DNA of 64,000 bases from Caenorhabditis elegans (lineage: Eukaryota; Nematoda; Chromadorea; Rhabditida; Rhabditidae), in NCBI RefSeq assembly GCF_000002985.6, contig NC_003281.10:12152001-12216000 (forward strand), given 5' to 3'. The notes under the pieces were generated by a model. It ran no database searches. It had not been told where the DNA came from and was given only the letters and a program-made list of their open reading frames with translations. Position numbers and translations under genes: made by a program. Shown here one piece after another: positions 22,401-32,740 of this stretch. Each line of letters starts with the position of its first letter. Position 1 is the stretch's first letter.

Positions 22401-25243
22401 GCAATTTTTGACTAGAATTTTTTTTTGAAAATTAAGTGCCAACCTGTTTGGCGTAAATATTTTGAACGAAATCCTTGTAAAAAATTGGTTTTTTAATTTT
22501 ACAAAATTTTAGAGGCCTGTAGGGCAATTTTATACTTTAAACTATTCGGGTTAGCCCTTTGAAACCTACCCTAACACTAATTTCCACATTTTCAGCTCCC
22601 CAAACATCCATTCCCTCATCATAACTTCCAATTTCAAAGAAATATTCTTTATCAATCGCAAAAAGACCACCAGCCATTGTAGGCGATTTCAACGGGTTCA
22701 CATAATTCATCGGATCCTCAAAGTAGGATCGATGGGGGTAATCCCATTTGAATGTCATTGCCCAATTGACACCGCCTGTGCAAACAGGAGATTCCACGTA
22801 TTTCATAGTGATTGCATCGATTATATCAATGATTGGGCATACGACACGACGGCGATTCTGTTTGATTTGATCGAGAAGTGGTGGAAGCCATTCTTCGTTT
22901 ACTTCACAGTGACTATCCAGGAATACCTGAAAAAATATATTTTTTAATGTTTAGAGAAAATAAAAATTATACGTGGAAAACAATTTAATTGGTAAAAACT
23001 ATACCTACTTTAATTTTTACTCAATAGGGTTTTTGCACTACTCACGAGGTGCTAGGCTGTCGTTTGATCTCTAAAAAATGCGCGAATTTTTCGCCCAAAA
23101 ATACGTGACGTCAGCTCGTTTTAATCATACGAAATCAGTTGAGAACTCTGCCGCATTTTTTGTAGATCTATGTAGATCTAGCCGAAATGAGACACTCTCT
23201 GACACTACGTGACTACTGATAATGCACGTGGTTAGGCCTGTTGAATGGGTCGGGGTCGCGGCCCCGAACCATTTTCGGAAAATGTCTGAAATTGAAAAAA
23301 CATGTTTTTTTGTTGTAAATCGTGTTTTTAAACGTTGACTCTTATGCTTGTTTGTATCGAAAGTAGGGTATGTTTTTTTTTATTGATGAAAATACGATAA
23401 TTTTATAATTTTCAGCTTTTACACGTGTTTTTTGACAAAAAATAATTTTTCAAGTTTTTGATAATTTTCTGTTAAATTTTGAAAAATGGGTCGGGGACAT
23501 GACCCCGACCCAAAAGTGGGTCGGGGCCGCGACCCCGACCCAAAAGTCTCGTTGATCTACAAAAAAGGCGGGAGAAGAGATGCAGAGTTCTCAACCTAAT
23601 TTCGTATGGTTGAAAACTTGCTGACGTCACATTTTTTACGCAAAAAACTCCCGCAGTTTTTGTAGATCAAATCGTAATGGGACAGCCTGGAACCACGTGG
23701 AAACCACGTGGGTAATTCATGTGATTTCAAAAACTACAAAAATTTTGTTTTTTTCACAATTTTTTTCAACTTTTATATTTTTTTTGGTCTTTTTTTGGTC
23801 GTTTTCATGAGATTTTTTACCCAACTTCGGAATGCCACATTTGTTCTCATCTTTGTGGGGTTTTCCTTTTTTCTGGAAATTCCCCCCCCCCCCCCCCCAG
23901 AGCATTGTCTAAGCCTAAGCCTAAGCCTAAGCCGAAACCTAAGCCTAATTTTCAAGACACCACACGCTTTAAAACATCTATGCTCCTTTGAAAAGCGTTG
24001 TTTTTTACTAGGGCTCCATGTAGGCGTTAAAATGCCTACCTGTCTGACTTTAAGGCGACCTCCGCCTTCCTCAGTACACGCTTCATGCTAATACGTACGT
24101 GAACTATTTTTTAATCTTAAATTTGAATTTTGAAAACTCAATTTGAATAGTAGAAAAAAGTTTCAGGCAGGCTTCAGGCATGCCTTGAAACCGCGCCTGC
24201 CTATCGCCCTACTCTTCACATTAGAGAATAGTAACTTACCAAAACTTCTCCATTAGCCCTTCTTGCTCCAAAAATCTTTGCTCTAATCAATCCCTCATTC
24301 TTGTCAGTCTTCAAAAACTTTACTTTTTCCCATTGAATAATATGTTTTTCTCTGTACTTGATAGCTTCATCAGTTGCATTCGACCATTCACTTGAATCAT
24401 CCACAAGTAGAATTTCATGGAGATGTTCTGGTTTTGTACGATCGAAAATTGAATTCACCATTCGGATTAGCACGGAAGGTGATTCATTGAAATAACAAAC
24501 AACTATGGAGGCAGCTGGTAAGCTGTCGGAATATGTTAGAGAAGAGCATCTGGCATTTCTAGAGTCCTTGATCTTCCTTCTTGATCCAATTCGATCACTT
24601 AGTAATCCGTTAAACTGATACTTTTTATAACCTTCAACTTGTAGATCATCTTCGGCTTTTCCATTTATTTTCCCCAGCAAATCTGTGTCAATCTCAATTT
24701 CTTTTGAACGATCCGGGAATGTTGTGAATGATTTTGGAAGTGGTGGAGCGGCGATGTTCTGGAATAATTTGAACATTGAAAATTCAAAAGTAGGTATTAC
24801 AATGCCTGCCTGCCTCTCGCCTCAATACGGGCCAAAAGCTGTTAATCTGATTTTCAACAAATTGAAAGAAATGAGAAATGAGAACTTTTGAAATTTGAAA
24901 GTTATTCACATCAAAATGCAGGCATGCGACGGGCAGATTTCAGGCAGGCGCCAGGCCTTGAATCTACTTATGATGGAAGCCCTTTATACCCTTAAAAGCA
25001 TTCAGATACCTGTTTCTCGACCGCATCCTCTTCATCCTTTTCCGCGCCCTCATCATCATCAAAATCGTGTCGTCCCTGTCCTCCATTATTTAGTTTTTCA
25101 TGTTTTCTCTGAATATCTGCGTTTCCACTATTCCATACTCTCTCGTTATCTTCTGGATACATTGAGACGTAGAGATATATAGTGAGAAGAATTGAAAAAA
25201 GGCATATTAATCCGACTGTTTTTCGCCTCCAAAGTAGGAGCAT
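19499..25243 (-). CDS. gly-11: Polypeptide N-acetylgalactosaminyltransferase (GLY-11 type)
   Basis: Transfers GalNAc from UDP-GalNAc to Ser/Thr, the first step of mucin-type O-glycosylation, in the Golgi lumen. Exons (transcript order): 25243-25010, 24758-24240, 22926-22570, 21928-21867, 21793-21379, 20329-20222, 19621-19499. Phases all match, giving about 605 residues. The start gives a type II anchor: a short RRK tail, then a hydrophobic segment at about residues 10-27. An acidic stem follows, then the GT-A domain with [16 protein letters not shown], the DxH metal site (D255-S-H257), WGAEN near residue 360 and WTCGG (WMCGG in many relatives). The C-terminal ricin-type lectin domain has three repeats: QQW, QMW, and a last one ending FQF rather than QxW. 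The exon 5 donor, GTTCGA, is weak and sits at the edge of an 890-base satellite. The symbol rests on the gene neighbourhood. Confidence 0.9.
19885..20205. repeat. Palindromic element with ATATCTCGTAGCG arms
   Basis: Arms from about 19888 (GGAACACAAAATTCCGAGAA) and ending about 20205 (TTCTCAG ... TTGTGTTACC), each with GACGCGCATAATATCTCGTA-type and GTGTCGATTTACGGGATCTC-type sequence. It lies in the last intron of gly-11, and its right end touches the exon 6 donor. Confidence 0.75.
20475..21369. repeat. 11-base satellite (TTTTTTGCACA) in gly-11 intron 5
   Basis: About 80 monomers, mostly TTTTTTGCACA, with three regular variants: TTTTCTGTACA, TTGTATGCACA and a shortened TTTTTTCA(A). Because 11 is not a multiple of three and no monomer phase yields a stop, long open frames exist in several frames on both strands. 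They are artefacts. Variants are clustered: TTGTATGCACA followed by TTTTCTGTACA occurs five times, and a CAAA-containing block occurs twice. Confidence 0.95.
21955..22410. repeat. CCGGCAA/TTGCCGG array in gly-11 intron 3
   Basis: Units of about 75-80 bases (AAGTTCCGGCAAATTGGCA, TTGCCGGAATTGAACAT, CGGCAAACCGGCAATTTGCC) repeated about five times, ending about 25 bases before the exon 4 acceptor in transcript order. Confidence 0.85.
23040..23700. repeat. Inverted-repeat element framing GGGTCGGGG palindromes, gly-11 intron 2
   Basis: The arms (about 23050-23175 and 23545-23690) are inverted copies of the family at 8555-8735, each with TGACGTCA and TTTTTGTAGATC. The interior has three GC-rich hairpin-like pieces (GGGTCGGGGTCGCGGCCCCG at 23259, GGGTCGGGGACATGACCCCG near 23489 and a third at 23517) in otherwise AT-rich DNA. 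No coding capacity. Confidence 0.75.
23890..23950. repeat. Poly-C run and short TTAGGC-type tract
   Basis: A run of about 17 C residues (23882-23898) is followed 15 bases later by four to five GCCTAA units (complement TTAGGC), the nematode telomere hexamer, slightly degenerate. Confidence 0.8.
24000..24215. repeat. Dispersed CCTGCCTG-rich element
   Basis: The family signature is AGGGCTCCATGTAGGCGTTA at one end, GACTTTAAGGCGACCTCCGCC inside, and GGCATGCCTTGAAACCGCGCC at the other end. This copy lies in gly-11 intron 2, immediately next to exon 2. Confidence 0.75.
24785..24990. repeat. Dispersed CCTGCCTG-rich element
   Basis: Copy in gly-11 intron 1 (AATGCCTGCCTGCCTCTCGC ... GGCAGGCGCCAGGCCTTGAA). 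It has the characteristic ATTTTCAACAAATTGAAAGA middle shared by all copies. Confidence 0.75.
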
Positions 25244-25309
25244 TCCTAAAATATTTAAAAATTGGAAATTTGTAATTAATTTTGAAATAAAAAAAATCAA
25301 AGAATCACG

Positions 25310-25945
25310 GGGCTCTGGCCTTCCTCATTGAATTTTTTGCGCTCCATTGACAATCGTCTACCTGACAACGCGTGGAAAATTCGTGTACTCCACACGGACA
25401 AATACATTTAGTTTTACAATCGAGCCGCGACGCGACACGCAACGCGCCGTAAATCTACCCCAGATATGGCCGAGCCAAAATGGCCTAATTCGGCAAACTC
25501 TCCCATTTCAATTTATGAGGGAAGCCAGAAATTCGTGTATATTTGTTCAAGAAAAAATATGGAAAAAAACCACGAAAATTCCGAAAATTTTGAAATTACA
25601 GTATTCTTTAAAGGTGCACACCTTTTTGCATTTAGAAAAAAATTGTTGTGTCGGGACCTGGGTTTGGGGCAAAATCCCTCAATTTTGTGTCTGGGAAATA
25701 TTTTTTTTTTTTGAAATCTCGCCGATTTCTGGCTTCCCTCAAAAATTGAAATGGAAGAGTTTGCCGAACTAGGCCAGGTCATATCTGGGGTAGATTTACG
25801 GCGCGTTGCGTGTCGCGTCGCGGCTCGATTGTAAAACTAAATGCACTTGTCCGTGTGGAGTACACGACTTTCCCACGCGTTGTCCGGCGGGTGATTATCA
25901 ATGGAGCGCGAAAAATTCAATGGAAGGGAAATCCAGAACCCCGTG
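25310..25945. repeat. Inverted pair of a dispersed repeat with CGCGTTGCGTGTCGCG core
   Basis: The left copy (about 25310-25540) and right copy (about 25730-25945) are complements. Diagnostic pieces are GATTTACGGCGCGTTGCGTG, TCGCGGCTCGATTGTAAAAC, TTTGTCCGTGTGGAGTACAC and TTGTCAATGGAGCGC. It lies upstream of gly-11. Single copies occur at 30185-30420, 41775-41995 and 50095-50305. Confidence 0.8.
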
Positions 25946-26985
25946 CAATTTCACAAAAATTATCTTGCCGAGACCTGGGTTTTAGGGCAAACTTGCAGAA
26001 TTTTACGCCAGAGTAATATTTTTTTTTCAAATTTTTTTTTTCCGAAATTGCTTTTTTTTTTGCAAACTTAAGTTTTGGCCTAAAATTTTCAAATTTACCC
26101 TAAACTGTTTCCCAAAAAAAATCTCTAAAACAAAAGTGAAAAGGAAAACTTTTAGGACATATTCGAGAAGTGGGGGGTAGGTATGTGGGAAGCAGCGGGA
26201 CGGAATAGTGCGGAAAGAAGGACGATTGATGACACAGCTGAACACAGGAACATTAGAGATCAAACAAATTGAGAAGACGCAGACATACCGACAGATCTCT
26301 CGATGTACAATCCGATGGACACAAGAGGAGGAACCCCCCAAGTGGACACAGAAAGAGCGATGGGGGGATGAGGATTTTGTTTACTTTATTAACCGATTGA
26401 GGTTTTACTCCGAAAAAAAGTGAAAGCGCAAAGTGGTATTTGAACTGGCGGAGAGAGGAGAGACGCAGAGTGGCAGAGTACTCTAGATGTCTATGATCTC
26501 TCAATCTTTGAACTTGAATTTCTGTGCATCTAATGCGCGATATGTGGATAATGCATTATGATCCAAAAGGACCGAATATCATAATAAAAAACTTTGAAAC
26601 ATATAGATTTTTCATAATTTCCGGTCAAAGTTTTGGCAAACTACCAAAATTTTGAAGAATATGAGATTTTGAGGAAATTCAAAGAAATTTTGCAATGTTT
26701 TAATACGAATAATTGAAACAAAAGTAGAGTATAAAAATGTAGGTAATTTTTTTGGTCGACTTCCAAAAAAAATTATAGTGACAAAATCTGAGTGATTGTA
26801 ACTTTTTGAGAGTAAATAATAAATTTTTTTTAGCGTTTTGGCACCACTTCACCTTTAGGCAAAACAAGCCTTTTTTGTAAATAAAAATGTAAATATTTTT
26901 CAAAAATTTGAAACTAGTAAATTTATCCAGTAAACTGACAATTGACTCATATAAGTGAAAGACGACTTTTTTAAATAAAAATATT
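25946..26985. other. Upstream region of gly-11, no gene recognised
   Basis: AT-rich except for a more balanced block at about 26160-26500 with purine-rich sequence (AGAAGGACGATTGATGACAC; GGAGAGAGGAGAGACGCAGA). That block could contain the gly-11 promoter, read on the - strand, though it lies about 1 kb from the start codon. Short open frames here have no recognisable features. Confidence 0.3.
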
Positions 26986-27264
26986 TCAAAGAAAAATTTT
27001 GAAAAATGAACCAGTTGAAGCATTTCGTCGTTGATCGCAATATTTTGTGATTCGATTACCGCACAAAGGCTTCGTTTTTACGACGGAACAACAAGTTGGG
27101 CAAGCGATAATAATCTCAGTTTCTCGTGAATTCAATGCCATTTCAAAATGGGTGGATAGTAAATAGCGGCATCTAAACGTGGAAAACCAAATACAATTTT
27201 GAATCTGATGCTTGTTCAGCTGAATTTGGTTGGTTTGAAATGCTGAAGGAATAAATCGAAGCAT
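26986..27264 (-). pseudogene. Possible relic of a RING/zinc-binding protein
   Basis: A short - strand frame reads MALNSRETEIIIACPTCCSV and continues with Lys/Arg-rich sequence (start at 27141). The pattern ETEIxxACPxCC followed by a Pro-Leu-Cys-Gly-Asn segment recalls the last zinc-binding half of RING/TRIM-type proteins. No first half, splice partner or clear promoter is visible. It may be a degraded fragment or chance. Confidence 0.25.
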
Positions 27265-27868
27265 ATATTGGAAAATTTAATTGAATGTGAAATTTTATTA
27301 TCTCGTATTGAGACAGTGGAAATTATTCAGAATTATGAAAAAAAACTGAAAAAAATTTAGCACTAGCCCTTCAATTGAACTATTATTAGGGGAACGAAAA
27401 TTTGCATTTATTTTTAAATGTGGTGAAAACGCGCTCCACGGATAATTTGAATAGTTTCACCCGCAACAGTTGGGTCTTGTTAAGCATCAAACCGATAATT
27501 CAAATTTGTTTGTCACATTTCCCGATGATTTGTACAATTTTTATTCCAAAATTCATCAAAGTTTATTCACTAATGCAAAATGAAAATCATTAAAACATTG
27601 AAAAACATAACAGAAAAATACGAAAAATTCTTGAAAATCTACAAAACTATACATGCATACGTGAGAGAAGAACTCACCAAAATTTTGATAATTTGCCAAA
27701 TTTTGCGCCAATTTACCAAATAATATTGGTAATTTAACAAATATTGACAATTTACCGAAAAATTTGGCAGTTTTCCAAAAAATGGACAAGTAAGTTACTA
27801 AAAAATTAACATTCCAACTCAAACCAATACCAATTAACTTGTTAACTATATATTGAAAAAATAATACA

Positions 27869-28952
27869 TTAAAGGTGGAGTAGCGCCAGCGGGGAAATTG
27901 CTTTAAAACATGCCACAATGACCAAATACCATGATAAAAAAATTCAAAAAAATTTTCTATGTTTTATATGATTTTTTGAAAATTGAAAAAATCTCAGTTT
28001 TTGCCTAACTCCTATTTGAATTGCCGCCAATTGGATTTGTTTGATGGAGCGCGCTTGCACGTTTTTAAATTTATTTACCGTATTTCTTCTATTAATATGG
28101 CTGCAATACTATTTTTCGATGGCCTCCCCGCTTGCAATACTAATAGGGAGTGCAAGACTATTAGGGAGTGCAATACTAATTTTCAGAACATTTTCTGACT
28201 TTGAGCTTACTAGTTTTTTCCTGAAAAAGCTCGAATCATATGTAGAAATTCAGAAAATTTGATTTTCATATAAGTTCAAAAACTTCAATCTCGTAGAAAT
28301 GATGTGAAAACTGTTGCAAAATAGGCAAAAAATGTTGTTGAAATCCTGAAATTAGCGAGACGGGTTTGCAATACAAAAAAGTTAACGCAAGACTATTAGA
28401 GAGTGCAAGACTAATAGGGAGTGCAATACTAATTTTCGGGAGGTCTCCGAGGGGCAATACTAATAGGGAGTGCAAGTCTAATACGGAGGCCATATTAATA
28501 GAAGATATACGGTATTTTATTTTTGTTATTTTCCACCGATTTTTAATGTTTTCGGAAAATGAAAAGGTAACGCTTTTAAACGATTTCAAACTTGAATTAA
28601 TTAATTTCACTGATTTACGCCTGTACGCTTGCTTTTTAATCGAAAAATTGCATTTATTTTGACTTTTTCTCTAAAATTCATGCAAAAATACACCGAAAAC
28701 ATTAAAAATCGGTGGAAAATAACAAAAAATGAAATAAATAAATTTAAAAACGTGCAAGCGCGCTCCATCGAACAAATCCAATTGGCGGTAATTCAAATAG
28801 GAATTAGGCAAAAACTGAGATTTTTTCAATTTTCAAAAAAACATATAAAATTTAGAAAAATTTATTGAATTTTTTTATCATGATATTCGGTCATTGTGGT
28901 ACTATAGGCATGTTTTAAAGAAATTTCTCCACTGACGCTACTCCACCTTTAA
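27869..28952. mobile_element. Non-autonomous terminal-inverted-repeat element with TTAA ends
   Basis: Starts TTAA-AGGTGGAGTAGCGCC (27869) and ends GGCGCTACTCCACCT-like sequence then TTAA (28949-28952). Inverted segments match in at least two blocks per arm: 27873-27960 with 28860-28948, and about 27990-28095 with 28730-28820 (including GATGGAGCGCGCTTGCACGT). The interior has five or so ATTAGGGAGTGCAA/ATACTAATAGGGAGT short direct repeats. No transposase, so it is a MITE-like derivative. Confidence 0.8.
28861..28866 (-). terminator. Candidate poly(A) signal of the RING gene, inside the transposon edge
   Basis: TTTATT (AATAAA on the gene strand) 94 bases after the RING-gene stop at 28960. The TIR element starts only 8 bases after that stop, so the 3' UTR and its signal would lie in transposon DNA. 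Confidence 0.4.
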
Positions 28953-28959
28953 AAATATT

Positions 28960-31013
28960 TCATTCAATTTTAAATAAAAACGGTTTTTGAATTGATGCCA
29001 CATTCTGCTTGCAGACTTCATAGGGGCAAACACGAACCAAATCGACAAGGGCCTGGATGTTGTTCTTTTCTGTGTCATAGGCCATTTCCAGATTTTTACA
29101 TGGTACCCGACACCTGCAAAAGCATTAATTATATTTTTAAATTGAAAAATAAATCGATTTACCCGCATGGAATCAGTACAACGCCACTTGAATCCTCATC
29201 GGAACAGCACAAGTCGAACGGACAAGGGCCATGTCGGAGCTTGAGGCGGATGAAGTCGGTGTCTAAATTTTAAATTTGAGGAATTAAAATAAAAATTGGT
29301 GAAAATTAATAAAGCTTACCTGGAGCCCTACAAACTGGGCAACCATCGAAATCCCACTTGGAAGCGGTGGCCAAGCATGTTTCACAGAAAACATGGGAGC
29401 ACCGGAGCATCGCTTTTGGCGTGGAACATGTGAATCCGATGGGACATCCAATTGAAGCTTGCGGCACATCTTTTCCAAATTTTCTCATCAACTCAAAGGC
29501 ACCATACGATTTTTCCGGCATTACTTGGACGCTCGCCTGAAAATTGTGCGATTTTTTGTAGGAGGGGGGGGGGGGGGCTTCCATGGCAGACAGGCGTGGT
29601 TCACGTTGGCCTTTTGGCCTATTTTTTTGAATGAATTTACAAACTTTTAATTTTGTCATTTTATCAATTCGATGAAAAAAAATTAAAAGTTCATGTATAA
29701 GCGCGCCATTAAAAAAAATTTCCGTACATGCTAGAATATTTTGTTTGGTATTTTCTGGTATATTTGGCCATATTGAAAAGTTTTATAAAATAAAAAAGAA
29801 GCACTCCATATGATTTTCCAATACTTTTGAATTTTTGAAAAAAACAGCTTTAGGTTAAATTCTGAATGTTTTTAAAAATACTTCCGTACATGATCAAATT
29901 TATCAATTTTTAGGCCAATTTTGGAATGGTTCAACAATGTTTTTTTCTAATTATCAAGTTTTCTTTACGGAAAAATGTCTGGAAATGTGACAAGCTATGT
30001 TATAATTTATAAAACAAAGAAAAAGCACAGAAAAACCAACCAGTATCGTCGGAAAGTCGAAAAAATGTCAAAAATAAAGCTACTTATTCGCGCGGTAATT
30101 CAAAAATTCACCCTTTTCCATTTGTTTTTTTTTTGCTGGAGGGTTATGTCAAAAATTCTAAATGACAAAAAAAGTTTAAATCATTTTTCACGCCGCGGTT
30201 CTGGCTTCCCTCATAAATTGAAATGCAATAGTTTGCCGAAATAGGCCATTTTGAGCTTGGCCATGGCCAAGATAGATTTACGGCGCGTTGCGTGTCGCGT
30301 CGCGGCTCGATTGTAAAACTAAATGTATTTGTCCGTGGAGGACACGACTTTTCCACACGTTGTCAGGTAGACGATTGTCGATGGAGCCCGAAAAATGCAA
30401 AAAGGAAGGACAGAAACCCGTGCGTTTAGCTAACCTCCTCCACCGGCAGAATCAGAAGAAGCTTCATATAGTCCTTGGGCGGCGGCGCCAGAGTTCCTTG
30501 ATGAATGAGCGTCTCTTTCATCGAACTGTCCGACCATCTAAAAAAAATTTTGTAAAGTTTTCCAGAAAAATTTTAGATTCTAGCTTTTCCAACCTGCAAG
30601 TTACTTCCTTATTTCCAGTATCGAAGAAGTCCAGCTTTACATAGTGTCCAGGGGACCTGACTGGTCTCGGGCCGGTGGCGAAGTCCCTGAAACAAATTTT
30701 CTTACTATAAATATTCTAAGGTTATGGATGCTACCAAATTGGAGCTCCATCGCTGTCAGCCATTTTAGCAGAGAGATCCGTTACGCTCTTGAGTTCTGTG
30801 TGGTACAAAAGCTTGAATGGTTTTTTCAGAACCATATTTGCCTGAATGATTGTTTTTTTTTAAGTTGAATATGGCTATTGAAGAAATTACCTTAAACACA
30901 ATGTAGATGGAGAAATGATTGGTCCGACTTGCCTCCAGTGCACCCAAAATGTCATCGGCGACGGCGCAAACTGGTGATCGTGCATCGGACTCTGGAAGAT
31001 TCATGACGTCCAT
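28960..31013 (-). CDS. RING-type zinc finger protein, putative E3 ubiquitin ligase
   Basis: Deduced exons: 31013-30891, 30841-30735, 30686-30594, 30537-30435, 29536-29320, 29262-29163, 29113-28960. Phases agree and the product is about 298 residues. The N-terminal half (MDVMNLPESDARSPVCAVAD ... GHYVKLDFFDTGNK ... YMKLLLILPVEE) has no domain I recognise. A C3HC4-type RING follows: C173, C179, C188, H190, C193, C196, C208, C211, with an unusual C-x5-C first pair. A second Cys-rich block (CPFDLCC ... IPCGCRVPC ... CPYEVC) may bind more zinc. The fourth donor (GAG|GTTAGC) must be used; reading through it gives a stop two codons later, so a truncated form without the RING is possible. Ubiquitin ligase activity is inferred from the RING only. 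Confidence 0.75.
29685..29965. repeat. Inverted partner of the 31260-31640 repeat
   Basis: Contains TTCCGTACATGCTAGAATAT, CTTCCGTACATGATC and CACTCCATATGATTTTCCAA, which are complements of sequences at 31325-31345 and 31570-31590. It lies in the large fourth intron of the RING gene. Confidence 0.7.
30185..30420. repeat. Dispersed repeat with CGCGTTGCGTGTCGCG core
   Basis: Single copy inserted 15 bases from the exon 4 donor of the RING gene. Same diagnostic sequences as at 25310-25945. Confidence 0.8.
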
Positions 31014-31259
31014 TTTGCAAAACTGGTAATAACGGTTTTTGTAAATTTGTATTATTTCTGTGAGGAACAAAACAAAGTTCAAATTTTAAAAATTGTTTTC
31101 CGTGGGCAATTTGTGTTTTTTTTGTTGGGAGAATACGATAAATTCAAGCGCAAAAACTAATTTTCTATACAATGACAACATAAACAAACAAAACGAAACA
31201 GCTAGCTAGGTACGTGTGTCGTTCGTGCCGAGACCCAGATTTTAGTGGAAGTTCGAAAG

Positions 31260-31640
31260 GGAGTTTTTTTCTTTCATAAAATTGTTCAATATGGTCAAAC
31301 ATACCAGAAAATACCAAACAAAATATTCTAGCATGTACGGAAGTATTATTTTTAAAATGCAGAACTTAACCAAAAGCTGTTATTTTCAAAATTTTAAAAG
31401 TACTGGAAAATCCGATATAGTTTTTTTTTTCTTTCATAAAACTGTTCAGCATGGTCAAATTTACCACAAAATACCAAAGAAAATTTACTAGCTCGTACGG
31501 AAGTATTTTTAAACAAATTCAGAATTTTACCAAAAGCTGCTATTTTTCAAAAATTCAAAAGTACTGGAAAATCATATGGAGTGCTTCTCTTTTATTTCAT
31601 AAAACTGTTCAGCATGGTCAAATTTGTCAACAAAAGCCAA
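31260..31640. repeat. Tandem repeat of ~172 bases, 2.2 copies
   Basis: Units start near 31268, 31428 and 31590 with TTCTTTCATAAAACTGTTCA and contain TAGCATGTACGGAAGTATT and CCAAAAGCTG. It lies about 250 bases upstream of the RING gene and forms an inverted pair with 29685-29965. Confidence 0.8.
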
Positions 31641-31995
31641 TTTTTTCCAAAACTACAGTAATCCTACCGCACTCCTACATCACCTCTACAGTACTACTAC
31701 AGTACTCCGACCATATCCACCCACTAACCCCAAAGAAATATCCCTTCAACAGACGAAAAGCCAATTTTTTCCAAAACTTCAGTAATTCTACAGTACTCCC
31801 ACAGTACCCCTACTGTACACCTACAGTACCCCTACAGCACTACTACAGTATCCCGACCATGTCCCCCCACTAACCCCAAATCAGTATTTCTTCAAAAGGC
31901 GAAAAGTCAATTTTTTCCAAAACTTCAGTAATTCTACAGTACTCCTACAGTATCCTTACAACACTACTACAGTACCCCCACTAGGTCCCCCCACT
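31640..31995. repeat. CTACAGTA array
   Basis: Three units of about 120 bases, each with GCCAATTTTTTCCAAAACT, a run of CTACAGTACTCC/CTACAGTACCCC words and CCCCACTAACCCCAAA. The complementary family is at 46425-47060. Confidence 0.85.
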
Positions 31996-32490
31996 AACCC
32001 CAAACCAAGTACACTGCAAAGAAATATAAAAATATTTTTTTAAAGAAATTCAGTTTAAAATTGACCTAAAACGATATGACATCCGGTTGTCTTACTTTGA
32101 CTTTCTCAGTGCTAATATCTAATTTTTCATTTCTGATGTACTCTATTTTTCCGGGATAAAAAATATTCTTCTGAATTTTTTCCCTTCTTTTTTTTTCTAA
32201 AACCAATACTAAATTTCTTGAATTTTGCAGAAAATTTGGAAAAAAATATGGATATAATTACCCATTTCCTATATTTTATTTCAAAAAAAAAAAAAACAAA
32301 TCGTCATATTTTTGTCCACCTTCTAATCTATCAAATACCAAAGACCCCATCTCAAACCTGAAAAAAATAAGAATTGAATTGCTAATTTTGACGATTCAAT
32401 GATGAACTCTCATTCATTTACTTATTTTCGTTTATTACTTCTTAATTTTCATTTCATTAAGTAATCCGTTTAGGGCAAATTATAGGAACT
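31996..32490. other. Spacer, nothing recognised
   Basis: AT-rich sequence without open frame, repeat of note or RNA gene that I can identify. Confidence 0.4.
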
Positions 32491-32740
32491 TTTTAGGGCT
32501 TCCCTGTAGGCGTTAAAACGCCTGCCTGCCTGGCCTTAAGGCGACCTCTGCCTGCCTCGCGACTCAATCCGCGCCTTATGCTCTTAATTTGATTTTCATC
32601 AAATGATAGAAATGAGAAAATTAGAAATTTGTAAATTCATGTAAAAATGCGTAAGAGGAGAGGCGAATGACCGGGGTGAGAAAGGCAGGATTCAGGCAGG
32701 CCCTGAAACCGCGCTTGCCTACCATGAAAGCCCTAGTGTG
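32490..32740. repeat. Dispersed CCTGCCTG-rich element
   Basis: Full-length copy: TTCCCTGTAGGCGTTAAAAC ... CCTTAAGGCGACCTCTGCC ... GGCCCTGAAACCGCGCTTGC ... CATGAAAGCCCTA. Confidence 0.8.
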
